This document shows, piece after piece, positions 6,531-15,900 of a stretch of 37,964 bases of DNA. The notes under the pieces were generated by a model. It did not search any database and was not told where the DNA came from. It saw only the letters and a program-made list of their open reading frames with translations. The translations under genes were made by a program, and so were the position numbers. Every line of letters begins with the position of its first letter. Within the stretch, counting starts at the first letter, position 1. Where the stretch lies: NCBI RefSeq assembly GCF_006539125.1, contig NZ_BJMK01000021.1, forward strand, positions 1-37,964, read 5' to 3'. Source of the DNA: Gluconobacter sphaericus NBRC 12467. GTDB lineage: Bacteria; Pseudomonadota; Alphaproteobacteria; Acetobacterales; Acetobacteraceae.

Positions 6531-8138
6531 TTATGCCATTCCTTCTTCTGGAGCCCCCAGATAACCAGAAGCCTCGATTTCCTGCATATCCATGGCCTGT
6601 TCCATTTCCCGCAGAACCCGGTCATGGATCTGCCCTGCATGATGCAAGCGCAGGATTTCCTCCCGCCCCGCTCCTATGGCTTTTAGAACAGCTTCATAAT
6701 GGGCAATTTCCTCAGGGCGATGCGTCGCGGTATCCTCCGCATACTGACGCGTCACATCCAGACGATAGCGATATTGTTCGAGAAGACGCGGATGGCGCTC
6801 ACTTCCGTCCGGAAGACGGGACGCCTTTTCAATGGCACGAAGCTGCGCCTCCGCAACCGCAATCCAGGCCCGGTTTTCATCCGACTGGATAACACGCAGT
6901 TCTGACGCTCCATTAATCCTGAGCAACCCAATCAAAGGCGCCAGCGTTGTCCCCTGAACCAGGACGGTGACCAGAATTGAGGCAAAGGCGCAGGCAAGCG
7001 CCAGATCACGTCCGGGGAACCCTTCCGGAAGCGAAAGAGCCGCCGTCAGGGTCACGACCCCTCTCATGGCTGCCCATCCCATAATCGTTGAAATGGCCAC
7101 AGACGGACGCGCAAATCGTTCCGGCCAGCGCCGACGCAACAGACCGACAATGCCGTCCGATGCGAACAACCAGACAAACCGGGAGAACACCATTGCCACC
7201 AGCACGATCCCGACGGGATAGACAAGATGATGCAGAATATCGGGCGTGCCCCGAAGGCGGCCCAAAACACCCCGAAGGGATAGCCCGATCAGAATGAACA
7301 GAACGGATTCCAGCAGAAAGACAAGCACTTTCCAGAATGCATGAGACTGAAGACGTGTCTCCGCATCAAAATCCCTGTGCTGATGCCAGCCCAGAACCAG
7401 CCCCGTGGCGACGGTAGCCAGAACACCCGAAACATGAAGATGGTCCGCACCAATATAAGATACTTCGGCCAGAAGAACTGTTGTAATGATAACCATGTCG
7501 CTGTCGCGTAACCGGCGGATGACCAACAATCCCAGGAACCCGACGACAAGACCAATCAGCACCCCGCCCACAGAAACAACACAGAATGTTGTCAGGGCCT
7601 GAAGCGGGCGAAAGATTCCTGTCAGAGCCGCAACAACCCCAAAGCGGAAAAGAACCAGCCCCGTCGCATCATTCAGCAGACTCTCCCCCTGAAGCAGGGA
7701 CGTCACACGACCGGGTAACGACAGGCGCTCCAGAGCCGCTTCGGCCGCAACTGCATCGGGCGGAGAAACGATCGCGCCCAACGTGAAACACGCGGCCCAT
7801 GGAAGAGCGGGCACCACCAGATGCGCCGCCACCCCTACGGCTGCGGTCGTGAACGTCGTGGTACCAACAGCCAGAAGAAGAATACCGGACAGGTTTTTCC
7901 GGAACTCCCGCCAGGCTATAAACCACGCACTGCTCATCAGCAGGGGCGGAAGAAAGACAACCATGACCAGTTCGGGGTCGATCGTGACTTCAGGTGACCA
8001 GGGCGAAAGAGCAAGCCCCGTACCTCCCAAAATGAACGCTGCCGCAGGAGGGAGCTTCAGTTTCCGCGATAACAGCTCAAGAATCAGGATGACAGTCAGA
8101 AGAAACAGAAAATACTCGTAACGCGCCGTATCAGACAT
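6531..8138 (-). CDS. Na+/H+ antiporter, CPA1 family
   Basis: This 535-residue inner-membrane exchanger is expected to use the proton gradient to expel Na+ (or K+), useful to an acid-producing cell. It has about twelve hydrophobic segments followed by a soluble C-terminal tail of about 130 residues. CPA1 marks are FTLGAIVSPPDAVAAEAAL (about 118-136), LLQGESLLNDATGLVLF with the ion-binding Asn156-Asp157 pair, and GWAAMRGVVTLTAALSLP later. The C-terminal region resembles the helical tail of the YjcE/NhaP group. It lies 52 bases downstream of the second LysR gene on the same strand and could be co-transcribed. The ion specificity cannot be read from sequence. Confidence 0.92.
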   Translation of the reverse strand: MSDTARYEYFLFLLTVILILELLSRKLKLPPAAAFILGGTGLALSPWSPEVTIDPELVMVVFLPPLLMSSAWFIAWREFRKNLSGILLLAVGTTTFTTAAVGVAAHLVVPALPWAACFTLGAIVSPPDAVAAEAALERLSLPGRVTSLLQGESLLNDATGLVLFRFGVVAALTGIFRPLQALTTFCVVSVGGVLIGLVVGFLGLLVIRRLRDSDMVIITTVLLAEVSYIGADHLHVSGVLATVATGLVLGWHQHRDFDAETRLQSHAFWKVLVFLLESVLFILIGLSLRGVLGRLRGTPDILHHLVYPVGIVLVAMVFSRFVWLFASDGIVGLLRRRWPERFARPSVAISTIMGWAAMRGVVTLTAALSLPEGFPGRDLALACAFASILVTVLVQGTTLAPLIGLLRINGASELRVIQSDENRAWIAVAEAQLRAIEKASRLPDGSERHPRLLEQYRYRLDVTRQYAEDTATHRPEEIAHYEAVLKAIGAGREEILRLHHAGQIHDRVLREMEQAMDMQEIEASGYLGAPEEGMA

Positions 8139-8190
8139 GTTGCATCCAGTGCTGCAGCCTGCTCAGGAAGAGAGGGATGTGACTCCGGAT

Positions 8191-9099
8191 CTAGCACATC
8201 GAACGCGACACTGTTTCCAGTTCTCTGACTACTCCGGCAACGAAATCCGAAAAAGCCCGCGCCTTGGCACTCGTCAGCCTGCCAGAAGGATAGACGACCC
8301 ACAGATCAACAGGCGGCAAAGACCAGCCCGTCAGACAGCGGACCACCGTTCCGCGTTCCAGTTCTGGCAGGAACATCCAGTCCGCCGCAATGGTCAGACC
8401 CAGATCCGCAAGCACGGCAGCCCGGATCCCTTCGGCCGCACTCAGGTTCAGACGCGAACTCAGTGTTGCGCTTACGTCTCTTCCCTGTTGGTGGAAAACA
8501 TATCTTTCTCCATCGTCCCGCGCATAGGTGACAGCCTGATGCTGAACAAGGTCTTCCGGTGTCTCCAGAGCCAGGGACTGTTCCAGATACCGGGGCGTAG
8601 CAAGAACAGAGCGCCGCCCTCTTGCCATGCGCTTTGCAATCATCGTGCTGTCGTTCAGAGGCCCCACGCGAATGGCAACATCAATTCCGTCCGCCACCAG
8701 ATCCACACGCCGGTCATCAAGTTCGATATCCATTTTCAGTCGGGGATGTTCCTTTAGAAACTCACCAAGACGGGGCACAATCTGAATCCGCCCGAAGGTT
8801 GTCGGAACTGCAACCCGAAGCCTTCCCTGCAAACTGAACGTACTGTCACGCGCTGCGGCATCGGCATCCTCCGCATCGGACACGATCCGGGCCACACGCT
8901 CGAAATAGCGTTGCCCTGCATCCGTCGGTGCCAGACCATGTGCAGAGCGAAGTAGAAGCTGCACGCCCAACTGGCGCTCAAGCTGTGCAACGGCCTTTGA
9001 GACCGCTGGCTGCCCAAGATGCATCAGTCGCGCCGCCGCAGAAAAAGAGCCACTTTCAACGACCCGTACGAAAACGGTCATGGCCTGAAGACGATCCAT
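8191..9099 (-). CDS. LysR-family transcriptional regulator (divergent from OYE)
   Basis: This 302-residue LysR regulator has an N-terminal winged helix-turn-helix (MDRLQAMTVFVRVVESGSFS, then LGQPAVSKAVAQLERQLGVQL). Its effector domain begins near LRVAVPTTFGRIQIVP. It belongs to the subgroup often encoded next to oxidoreductases. It is divergent from the Old Yellow Enzyme gene across 119 bases, which contain a perfect 15-base dyad of the LysR-box type. Control of that enzyme and of itself is the simplest reading. The antiporter follows on the same strand. Confidence 0.92.
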   Translation of the reverse strand: MDRLQAMTVFVRVVESGSFSAAARLMHLGQPAVSKAVAQLERQLGVQLLLRSAHGLAPTDAGQRYFERVARIVSDAEDADAAARDSTFSLQGRLRVAVPTTFGRIQIVPRLGEFLKEHPRLKMDIELDDRRVDLVADGIDVAIRVGPLNDSTMIAKRMARGRRSVLATPRYLEQSLALETPEDLVQHQAVTYARDDGERYVFHQQGRDVSATLSSRLNLSAAEGIRAAVLADLGLTIAADWMFLPELERGTVVRCLTGWSLPPVDLWVVYPSGRLTSAKARAFSDFVAGVVRELETVSRSMC

Positions 9100-9105
9100 T
9101 TTATT

Positions 9106-9120
9106 ATTCCATTATGGAAT
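9106..9120. promoter_or_regulatory. LysR-type operator between divergent lysR and OYE genes
   Basis: ATTCCAT-T-ATGGAAT is a perfect palindrome and contains the T-N11-A motif of LysR boxes (ATTCC-N5-GGAAT). It lies seven bases upstream of the LysR start codon and just upstream of a TATACT -10-like hexamer (9127-9132) facing the oxidoreductase gene, so it can act on both genes. Confidence 0.65.
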
Positions 9121-9126
9121 TCTCTC

Positions 9127-9132
9127 TATACT
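9127..9132 (+). promoter_or_regulatory. Putative -10 element of the OYE gene
   Basis: TATACT lies 86 bases upstream of the ATG and immediately after the LysR-type palindrome. The matching -35 region would overlap the palindrome and has no good consensus, as expected of an activator-dependent promoter. Confidence 0.35.
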
Positions 9133-9218
9133 AAAATGATAACTGCCAATCCAATACGGAAATCTTCATCCTCAGGAACACAGCGCAGATAGCGCGTTTC
9201 ACACAGGATTTTTTTCCC

Positions 9219-10307
9219 ATGGCCGATCTTCTCTTTTCCCCGAAATTCGTTGGGCCCATGCGGCTCGAACATCGCATCGTCATGGCACCCCTGACCAGAA
9301 TGCGTTCCAGCATCGGCAATCTGCCCAACGACCTGATGCGCGAATACTATACCCAGCGCGCCACGCCGGGTGGTCTGCTCATTTCTGAGGCCTCTCCAGT
9401 TGCCCTGACGGGATATGGCTTTGAACGCGCCGCTGGAATTTACGATGATGCACAAATCCCCGGCTGGAAACGCATCACGGATGCTGTTCACGCCAAAGGG
9501 GGACGTATGTTCCTGCAACTCTGGCATGTCGGTCGTCAGTCCGCACGCAGTCTTCAGCCCGACGGCGCTGCACCTCTTGCTCCTTCCGCTATCAGAGCCG
9601 ACGGCACAGCATGGACACTCAACGGCACAGTCCCCTATGACATGCCCCGCGCCCTGGAACTCAATGAAATCCCATCTCTGATCGATGCCTATCGTCAAGC
9701 CGCAGCACGCGCCCTTCAGGCAGGATTCGACGGTGTGGAAATCCACGGCGCCAACGGCTATCTGCCCGACCAGTTTTTGCAAGACGGCACGAACAAGCGC
9801 ATTGACGCCTATGGCGGCCCGCTCGAAAACCGCGCGCGCTTTCTTCGGGAAATTACTCAGGCGGCGATTGACGTATGGGGTGCCAATCGCGTCGGAGTCC
9901 GACTCACGCCAAGTGGATCTTACGGATCAATGTCCGACAGCAACCGACACGCCACATTCAGCTATGTCGCCACGATGCTGGAGACAATGGGGGTTGCCTA
10001 TCTGCACATCGTTCAACCACGGGTCGGCGTAGATGCAGAACCCGACCCGGTCGATGTGTCTGTCCTGCGTCCCCTCTTTTCCCGAACCATCATCGCCGCA
10101 GGCGGTTTCACAGCCGAGAGCGCCGAAAGGCTTCTGGCATCCGGGAACGCAGACCTGATCGCATTCGGACGCGCCTTCATCGCCAATCCGGATCTGGTCT
10201 TGCGATTACGGAATCATTGGCCGTTGAACCGATACGACCGTTCAACCTTCTATGGTGGAGATTTTCATGGCTATACGGACTATCCGACGTTCAGTGGAAA
10301 TTTGTAA
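9219..10307 (+). CDS. Old Yellow Enzyme family NADH:flavin oxidoreductase (alkene reductase)
   Basis: This 362-residue FMN enzyme is predicted to reduce activated C=C bonds of unsaturated aldehydes and ketones, or nitro compounds such as N-ethylmaleimide, with NAD(P)H. It is an (alpha/beta)8 barrel of the classical OYE/NemA type. Visible marks are MAPLTRMRS (flavin-contacting Thr26), FLQLWHVGR, and the substrate-binding His176-x2-Asn179 in VEIHGANGYLPDQFLQ. Next come YGGPLENRARFLRE and the C-terminal phosphate-binding region IAAGGF...ADLIAFGRAFIANPDL. The length is normal. Its expression is probably controlled by the divergent LysR gene. The physiological substrate is unknown. Confidence 0.93.
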   Translation: MADLLFSPKFVGPMRLEHRIVMAPLTRMRSSIGNLPNDLMREYYTQRATPGGLLISEASPVALTGYGFERAAGIYDDAQIPGWKRITDAVHAKGGRMFLQLWHVGRQSARSLQPDGAAPLAPSAIRADGTAWTLNGTVPYDMPRALELNEIPSLIDAYRQAAARALQAGFDGVEIHGANGYLPDQFLQDGTNKRIDAYGGPLENRARFLREITQAAIDVWGANRVGVRLTPSGSYGSMSDSNRHATFSYVATMLETMGVAYLHIVQPRVGVDAEPDPVDVSVLRPLFSRTIIAAGGFTAESAERLLASGNADLIAFGRAFIANPDLVLRLRNHWPLNRYDRSTFYGGDFHGYTDYPTFSGNL

Positions 10308-10402
10308 ATGACGCGCCCTACGAAACTATAACCATTTAAAAATAGAATCCAATCTAGTCAAAAGTCTCATGTCCAGAAGATAATTATTACAACGAGGCAG
10401 CT

Positions 10403-10685
10403 TAATGGTTCAAAAAACCAGTATTTTTGAGGCTGCCTTCGTGTTTCCATTTCTCCTGAGTTGATTGGGATGTGAAGTATGAGGCATTCCGGCTTCTTTG
10501 ATGTTAAAGAGCGGACCGCCATTCGATCTGTTACTGATATTCAGGACCCTAGTCATCCAGCGAGTGGCAGCTCTCGATCTGCTCAAAACGCAGATCGAAA
10601 ACGCCCCAAAGAACCGTCAATTAAATCACCAAAAGCCTGGAAATCACGTGCCAAGCGCATCAATTAGCGGTTCTTCGATCCCTCC
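10403..10685 (+). mobile_element. Deeply deleted IS5-family remnant (IS12528-like)
   Basis: The right end (10669-10685) is identical to the 17-base terminal repeat at 1158-1174. About 110 bases before it are near-identical to 1065-1174. On the left, ATGAGGCATTCCGG at 10479 matches the transposase start of the first remnant, and the reading reaches RTAIRSVTDIQ, where a deletion has joined the start to the RPPFDP region in a different frame. The left terminal repeat is degenerate (11 of 17 matches, from about 10403). Only a relic of a transposase is left. Confidence 0.65.
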
Positions 10686-10732
10686 CTTTGTAGGGGGAGT
10701 GCCAGAATCCTTGCAATTCTACCACCTGACGT

Positions 10733-11518
10733 TCAGCCGGCCTCTCCCACATCCTTGACGGAAGCATCGGCTTGTCCCTTGCTCCAGTAGCCGGATGCTT
10801 TGATCCACTGGACTGGAATCCGGCGTTCATCCAGAAGATACTGACGCACGGCTTTTGCCACACGGCTTTCAGCAGCAACCCAGACAAAAGTCCGCTCCGA
10901 AATCTCCAGATTTTTCAGAGCAGCAAGAATGTCCGCAGCGTCATCCGCCTGTTTCATAGGTCGATGAACCCAATGAGCAACATGACAGGCTGTAGTGACA
11001 AACACCTGTTCGTCCTCCTTCCCTGGCACTGTTACGAGAGTAGTAACCGGCATTTGAGCTGGCATTTCCTCAACGCGTCGCCCGATCGCGGGAAGCGCCG
11101 TTTCGTCGCCGATAAGAAGCCAGTGTTCAATTTGTCCGGAAACAATCTGCGACCCACGCGGACCGCCGATTTCCAGATAATCACCAGGTCTGGCAGACCT
11201 CGCCCAAGCTGCAGCTGGTCCGCCAGGGTGGTTGACGAAGTCCAGGCATAACGTCCCATTCTGCGGGTCATATTGACGCGGCGTATAATCACGCGGCGTC
11301 AATGTCCCATCCGGCCCTGGTACAAAGATCTTAATGTGATCATCAGGAGCCAGACTGGTAAAACCGGCAAGCTCGCGCCCCCCCAGAGTAATACGAATCA
11401 TGTGGGAAGTAAGATGCTCAACAACATGGACCTCGAGACGACGTCGGACAAGTTCATGTCGCACACGCCGAATTTCGGGACTGGCACCACGATTTGAAAA
11501 AGACTGAAAAAGCTTCAT
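10733..11518 (-). CDS. Siderophore-interacting protein (ViuB-like FAD-binding ferric reductase)
   Basis: This roughly 261-residue cytoplasmic flavoprotein of the SIP family is predicted to release iron from imported ferric siderophores by NAD(P)H-dependent reduction. The N-terminal FAD domain carries HMIRITLGGRELAGF and the flavin-binding RDYTPRQYD. The C-terminal SIP domain carries HWLLIGDETALPAIGRRVEE, FVWVAAESRVAKAVRQYL and the typical ending KASGYWSKGQAD. Two ATGs occur in frame, at 11524 and 11518. The second is preferred because an AGGGA stretch lies nine bases before it but only three before the first. No siderophore transporter is adjacent, and no clear Fur box is visible upstream. 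Confidence 0.9.
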   Translation of the reverse strand: MKLFQSFSNRGASPEIRRVRHELVRRRLEVHVVEHLTSHMIRITLGGRELAGFTSLAPDDHIKIFVPGPDGTLTPRDYTPRQYDPQNGTLCLDFVNHPGGPAAAWARSARPGDYLEIGGPRGSQIVSGQIEHWLLIGDETALPAIGRRVEEMPAQMPVTTLVTVPGKEDEQVFVTTACHVAHWVHRPMKQADDAADILAALKNLEISERTFVWVAAESRVAKAVRQYLLDERRIPVQWIKASGYWSKGQADASVKDVGEAG

Positions 11519-11875
11519 GACCATGTATCCCTATCTGCCGGCAAACCGGTGACTGTAGATACACAGACGCACAGGCTGCCAGCATTCTACTGTCAGTTTC
11601 TGCGCGTTGTTTCACGTTAACGCATACGAAAGTGCGATCGTACAAAGATCGCTCTTAACCCTCAAAGCAGACCCTTCAGAACCCGAGTCTGTCAACAATT
11701 TTCTCGGCATTCTCTTTACCCAATGTCAACACCAATAAAAATAGACAATTTAAAATATTTAAAACAACAAAATTACTTTTGATTAATAACATTTCCCACA
11801 AAAGAACATTTATTTAAATAAATAAGAAGATATTGTTAATGGAATTTTTTCTATCCTTTTGCTTAAAACGATATA
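11519..11875. other. Intergenic stretch, turning AT-rich
   Basis: No gene is visible here. The part next to the SIP gene has normal composition and should hold its promoter. From about 11690 the DNA becomes strongly AT-rich, with long runs of A, T and TTAAAT-like sequence up to the IS5 relic. I see no palindrome or repeat worth naming. Confidence 0.4.
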
Positions 11876-12609
11876 TTACTGCACAAATTTTTCTGCGCTC
11901 GCACCAATCATCTTCAACAAGAGAAAACGGCGCATATTTATAGACAATATTGGCCAGCCCGATCCTCATGGTGACCCGTATGATACCGACAGTTCGGATA
12001 AAGAATCCCGTCTGCGATTTCTGGTCGGAAAAGAGATGCTCGGGCGTGAGCTTGAAATGCGGCTTTTTCCTGTGAACCTTTGAGACAAAACCCTGCTGTT
12101 CCAAGAAATCCTCATTGGCTTTTGAGCGATAGGCCGCGTCTGCCCAAACGCTAGAGGCCGTGTTGGTTTTATCCAGCAGGCCTCTCTCAACAGCGCGCCA
12201 TCACCGGCAACGGCATCAGTTGTCTTACACTTCCGGATGAACCGGAACTGCCGGTTGATGGAGATGTGTGGCTTGTAGCCAAAGGGCAGGATGGTAAGAT
12301 TACTCGATGGCATGCTTCCATCATCCTGTTGCTTCGCTTTGGTGAACTTCAGTGTCCAACGCGCATGGCGATCCTTGTGGGACAATTTGGATGACTTACC
12401 CTGCCAGTCTTCGGGAATACGCCCTGCCCGGAGATCCGCTTTCTCTGCGTTCGTTTTACACTGCTTTGGAGCAGCCACCAATGTAACATCCAGGATCTGG
12501 CCCCACATCGACAGAATAACCAGCCTTACGCAGGGTTGCGCCAAAGCGATTGAACAGACCGTCAATCGCGCAAGCGGCCCTCAACATCAAACAATCCGGA
12601 CCACTTCAT
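11876..12609 (-). pseudogene. IS5-family transposase relic, nearly full length but broken
   Basis: Read on the minus strand, this is a degraded IS12528-type transposase. It starts at ATG 12609 with MKWSGLFDVEGRLRD, then jumps by deletion to DGLFNRFGATLRKAGYS. The core continues with DVTLVAAPKQ, RIPEDWQGKSSKLSHKDRHA and TLKFTKAKQQDDGS, and the C-terminal part has MEQQGFVSKVHRKKP and FFIRTVGIIRVTMRIGLAN. The natural frame ends with IGASAEKFVQ at 11876-11878. Several frame changes break the reading, and about 20 residues (MPRHIQRS...EHVF in the relative at 19080-19343) are lost. No terminal repeats were found. It points away from the RND operon. Confidence 0.8.
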
Positions 12610-12991
12610 CTTCCAACCCCCACCAATCAAATTAAAAAATGAAATCACAGACATAACTATAGAACAAGATTAATTTTAGATTCCTAAATTTTGTCAAATT
12701 ATTTTCTTTGAAACCACATAATTACCACAGATAATATCCCTTATTATAAAATATTCATTGGATCCATATTTACCCCAGCAAGCCAGAAACTCTATTTATG
12801 AAGATGAGAAATTACCGTTGATGAAAAACAATATTTTTTATTAAAAATGATCGAATTCATATAGATGTTTTGTTACATTCTCAGAAATATTAAAAAAAAT
12901 CCATAAACCACGATTTAAAAGACGTTGTGTTTCAAGACCCGTATCGTCCCGCTTTCCCTATCCTTGCTACCTTTGTCGGGGACCGAGCTGA
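12610..12991. other. AT-rich region upstream of the RND operon
   Basis: There is no credible coding sequence here. The stretch is much richer in A and T than the flanking genes, with runs such as AATTAAAAAATGAAATC and ATATTAAAAAAAATCC. It must contain the promoter of the efflux operon, but several TATAAT-like words make it impossible to single one out by eye. No regulator gene and no clear operator palindrome is present. Confidence 0.4.
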
Positions 12992-15900
12992 ATGAATGCC
13001 ATTGTCGTCACCGCGCTAAGGCGACCACTTACCTTTGTCGTTCTATCGATTATGATCGTGCTGCTTGGCGTGATGTCGATTCTCAAGACGCCCACGGACG
13101 TCTTTCCGAACATCAAAGTGCCAGTCGTTGCGGCCATCTGGACTTACCCGGGACTTCTGCCCCAGGAATTTGCAGGTCGTATAACCTATAACTTCGAACT
13201 GGCCGTAACCACGACCGTTCAAAATATCGAGCACATGGAGTCCAGCTCCTATTACGGTCGCTCGATCGTCAATATCTATTTCCAGCCCGGAACATCGGTC
13301 GGGACCGCCGAAGCCGAAGTATCGGCTATCGCGCAGACCGTGCTGCTCGGGCTCCCGCCCAAAGTTCCGGCACCGATGATCGTGGCCCTGAACCCGTCGC
13401 AGGTTCCGGTCATTGCCCTTCAGATGACGTCTGACAAACAGACGCCCTCCGACCTCTTCAAGCTCGGTGTCATTCGCGTTCGTCCGCTCCTCGCCACGGT
13501 TCCCGGTGCCATCGTCGCCCATCCTTACGGCGGCATGGACAGCTTCGTCATGGTCTCTCTCGACCAGAAACAGCTTCAGGCCCACCATCTCTCCGCAGCA
13601 GACGTTCAGGCAGCCCTGACCGCCCAGAACATTGTTCTGCCAGCAGGTGACCAGAAGATCGACGCAACAGACTGGATGGTTCAGACCAACGCTGCTCCGG
13701 AATCCATGGACGATATCGCCAATATTCCGGTCAAGCGCGTTGGCAATGCGGTCATCTATGTGCGCGACGTCGCTTCGGTCTATCGCGGTGGCCATCCCCA
13801 GACGAACCTTGTGCTGGTCAAAGGCCGCCAGGGCGTCGAGATGATCACCCAGAAGGGCGGCACGGCTTCCACGCTCGATGTGGTTGCGGCCACCAAGGCC
13901 CTCCTCCCGCGCCTGAAGGCGATCCTGCCGCCTGACGTCCATATCTCCATCCTGTCCGACGCCTCCATCATGGTGAAGGATCAGATCAAGGATGTGGTTC
14001 AGGAAATGATCACCGCGTCGTTCCTGACCGGTATCGTGGTTCTGCTCTTCCTCGGTTCCTGGCGCTCAACGGTCATTATCGCGACCTCAATTCCGCTCGC
14101 CATCCTGTGCTCGATCATCGCTCTTGGATGGGCCGGTCAGTCGATCAACGTCATGACGCTCGGCGGTCTGGCTCTCGCAGTCGGTATTCTCGTCGATGAC
14201 GCCACGGTGATGATCGAGAACATCGATACCCATCTCGAAATGGGCAAGGATCTCGAAACCGCCATCATTGATGCGGCAAACCAGATCGTCATCGCGACCT
14301 TCGTCTCCACGACCTGCATCTGCATCGTCTGGCTGCCGCTGTTCGAGCTGGATGGCGTTGCAGGCTACCTGTTCATGCCGATGGCCCTTGCCATCATGTT
14401 CGCGATGATCGCGTCCTTCATCCTGTCGCGAACCCTTGTTCCGACCATGGCGAAGTACCTTCTCGCAGGTCATGTGCATCACCCGGCCGGCGCACCTGGC
14501 CCGGATGAAGACCCGTACGGGATTCATGACTCTGCGATCGATATCTCGAATCCGCATGCGACCCAGCGTCCGCCGTCCGGCTTCTTCAGCCGCTTCCAGA
14601 AGGGCTTCGAGGCGCGCTTCACCAGCTTCCGTGAAGGATACAACACAATCCTCACACGCTGTGTGGAACGCCGTGGTGCTTTTGTCGGCGTCTTCATGAT
14701 GCTGTCCATCGCATCCATGGGGCTCTATTTCATCGCAGGACGGGACTTCTTCCCCGAAGTGAAATCCGACGCCCTTCAGATGCACATGCGCGCACCGCTC
14801 GGAACGCGTATTGAAGTCGCAGGCCGGATTGCCGCCCTCGTGGATGACCGTATCAACCAGCTTCTTCCGGGCAAGGTCGAGAACATCATCTCGAACTGCG
14901 GCCTTCCTGAAGGACCGCATAACCAGGCCTTCATCCCGACCCCCTCTATCGGGACGCAGGATTGCGATCTGACGATCGCCCTGAAGAACTCTGAATCCCC
15001 CGTCTGGGATTACCGTGCTCTCCTGCGCAAGGATCTCTCCAAGCGCTTCCCGGGAACGGTCTTCACCTTCCAGCCTGCGGATCTGACAAACAAGATCCTG
15101 AACTTTGGTTCCGCTGCTCCCATCGACATCCAGCTTTCCGGCCCGGATGCCATGGAGAACTACAACTACGCCAAGCACCTGATCGGGCTGATTCGCCAGA
15201 TCCCGGGCACGGCAGACGTGAATATCCAGCAGACAATGTCTACACCGACACTGTTGGTGAATGGCAACCGAACCTTCAGTCAGGCGACTGGCGTGACAGA
15301 GAACGATCTTGCAACCAACGAACTGCTGACGCTTGCCGGTTCCGGCGTCGTCGATCCGCAGTTCTGGCTTGACCCGGTCGACAATGTTACCTTCCCGCTC
15401 AACGTCTACACGTCACAGGACCAGCTCACCCATCTCAATGACCTGCTGACCATCCCGGTCGACAAGGGAGACGGTGACCCCAACGACAAGACCCAGCTTC
15501 TGGGCGCCATTGCCAATGTCGTGGCAGCCGGCACCCCGGGCGAAGTGTCGCACTACAACTCGATGTCCGAAATCGACATCTATGTGAACATCGAAGGCAC
15601 CGATATGGGTTCCGTGCTGGACAAGGTGCGTCAGGTCGTCGCCCACGACGATCATAACAAGCCGACCTCCGCCGAAGTCGATATCCACGGCCAGGCCACA
15701 ACGATGGCAGGCGCCTACAAGCAGCTCATCCTTGGTCTCGCGATCTCGATCGTCCTGATCTATCTGCTGATCGTGGTGAATTTTCAGTCCTGGCTGGACC
15801 CGTTCATCATCATCACGGCCCTTCCGGGAGCACTCGGCGGCATTGCATGGGCTCTGTTCCTTACACAGACACGCCTGTCCGTGCCGGCCCTGACGGGCGC

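Noticed and set aside
14087-15178. Long minus-strand open frames opposite the RND permease
   Set aside because: Their composition (many Asp, Arg, His) is typical of antisense reading of GC-rich genes; the plus-strand frame is a recognised permease.
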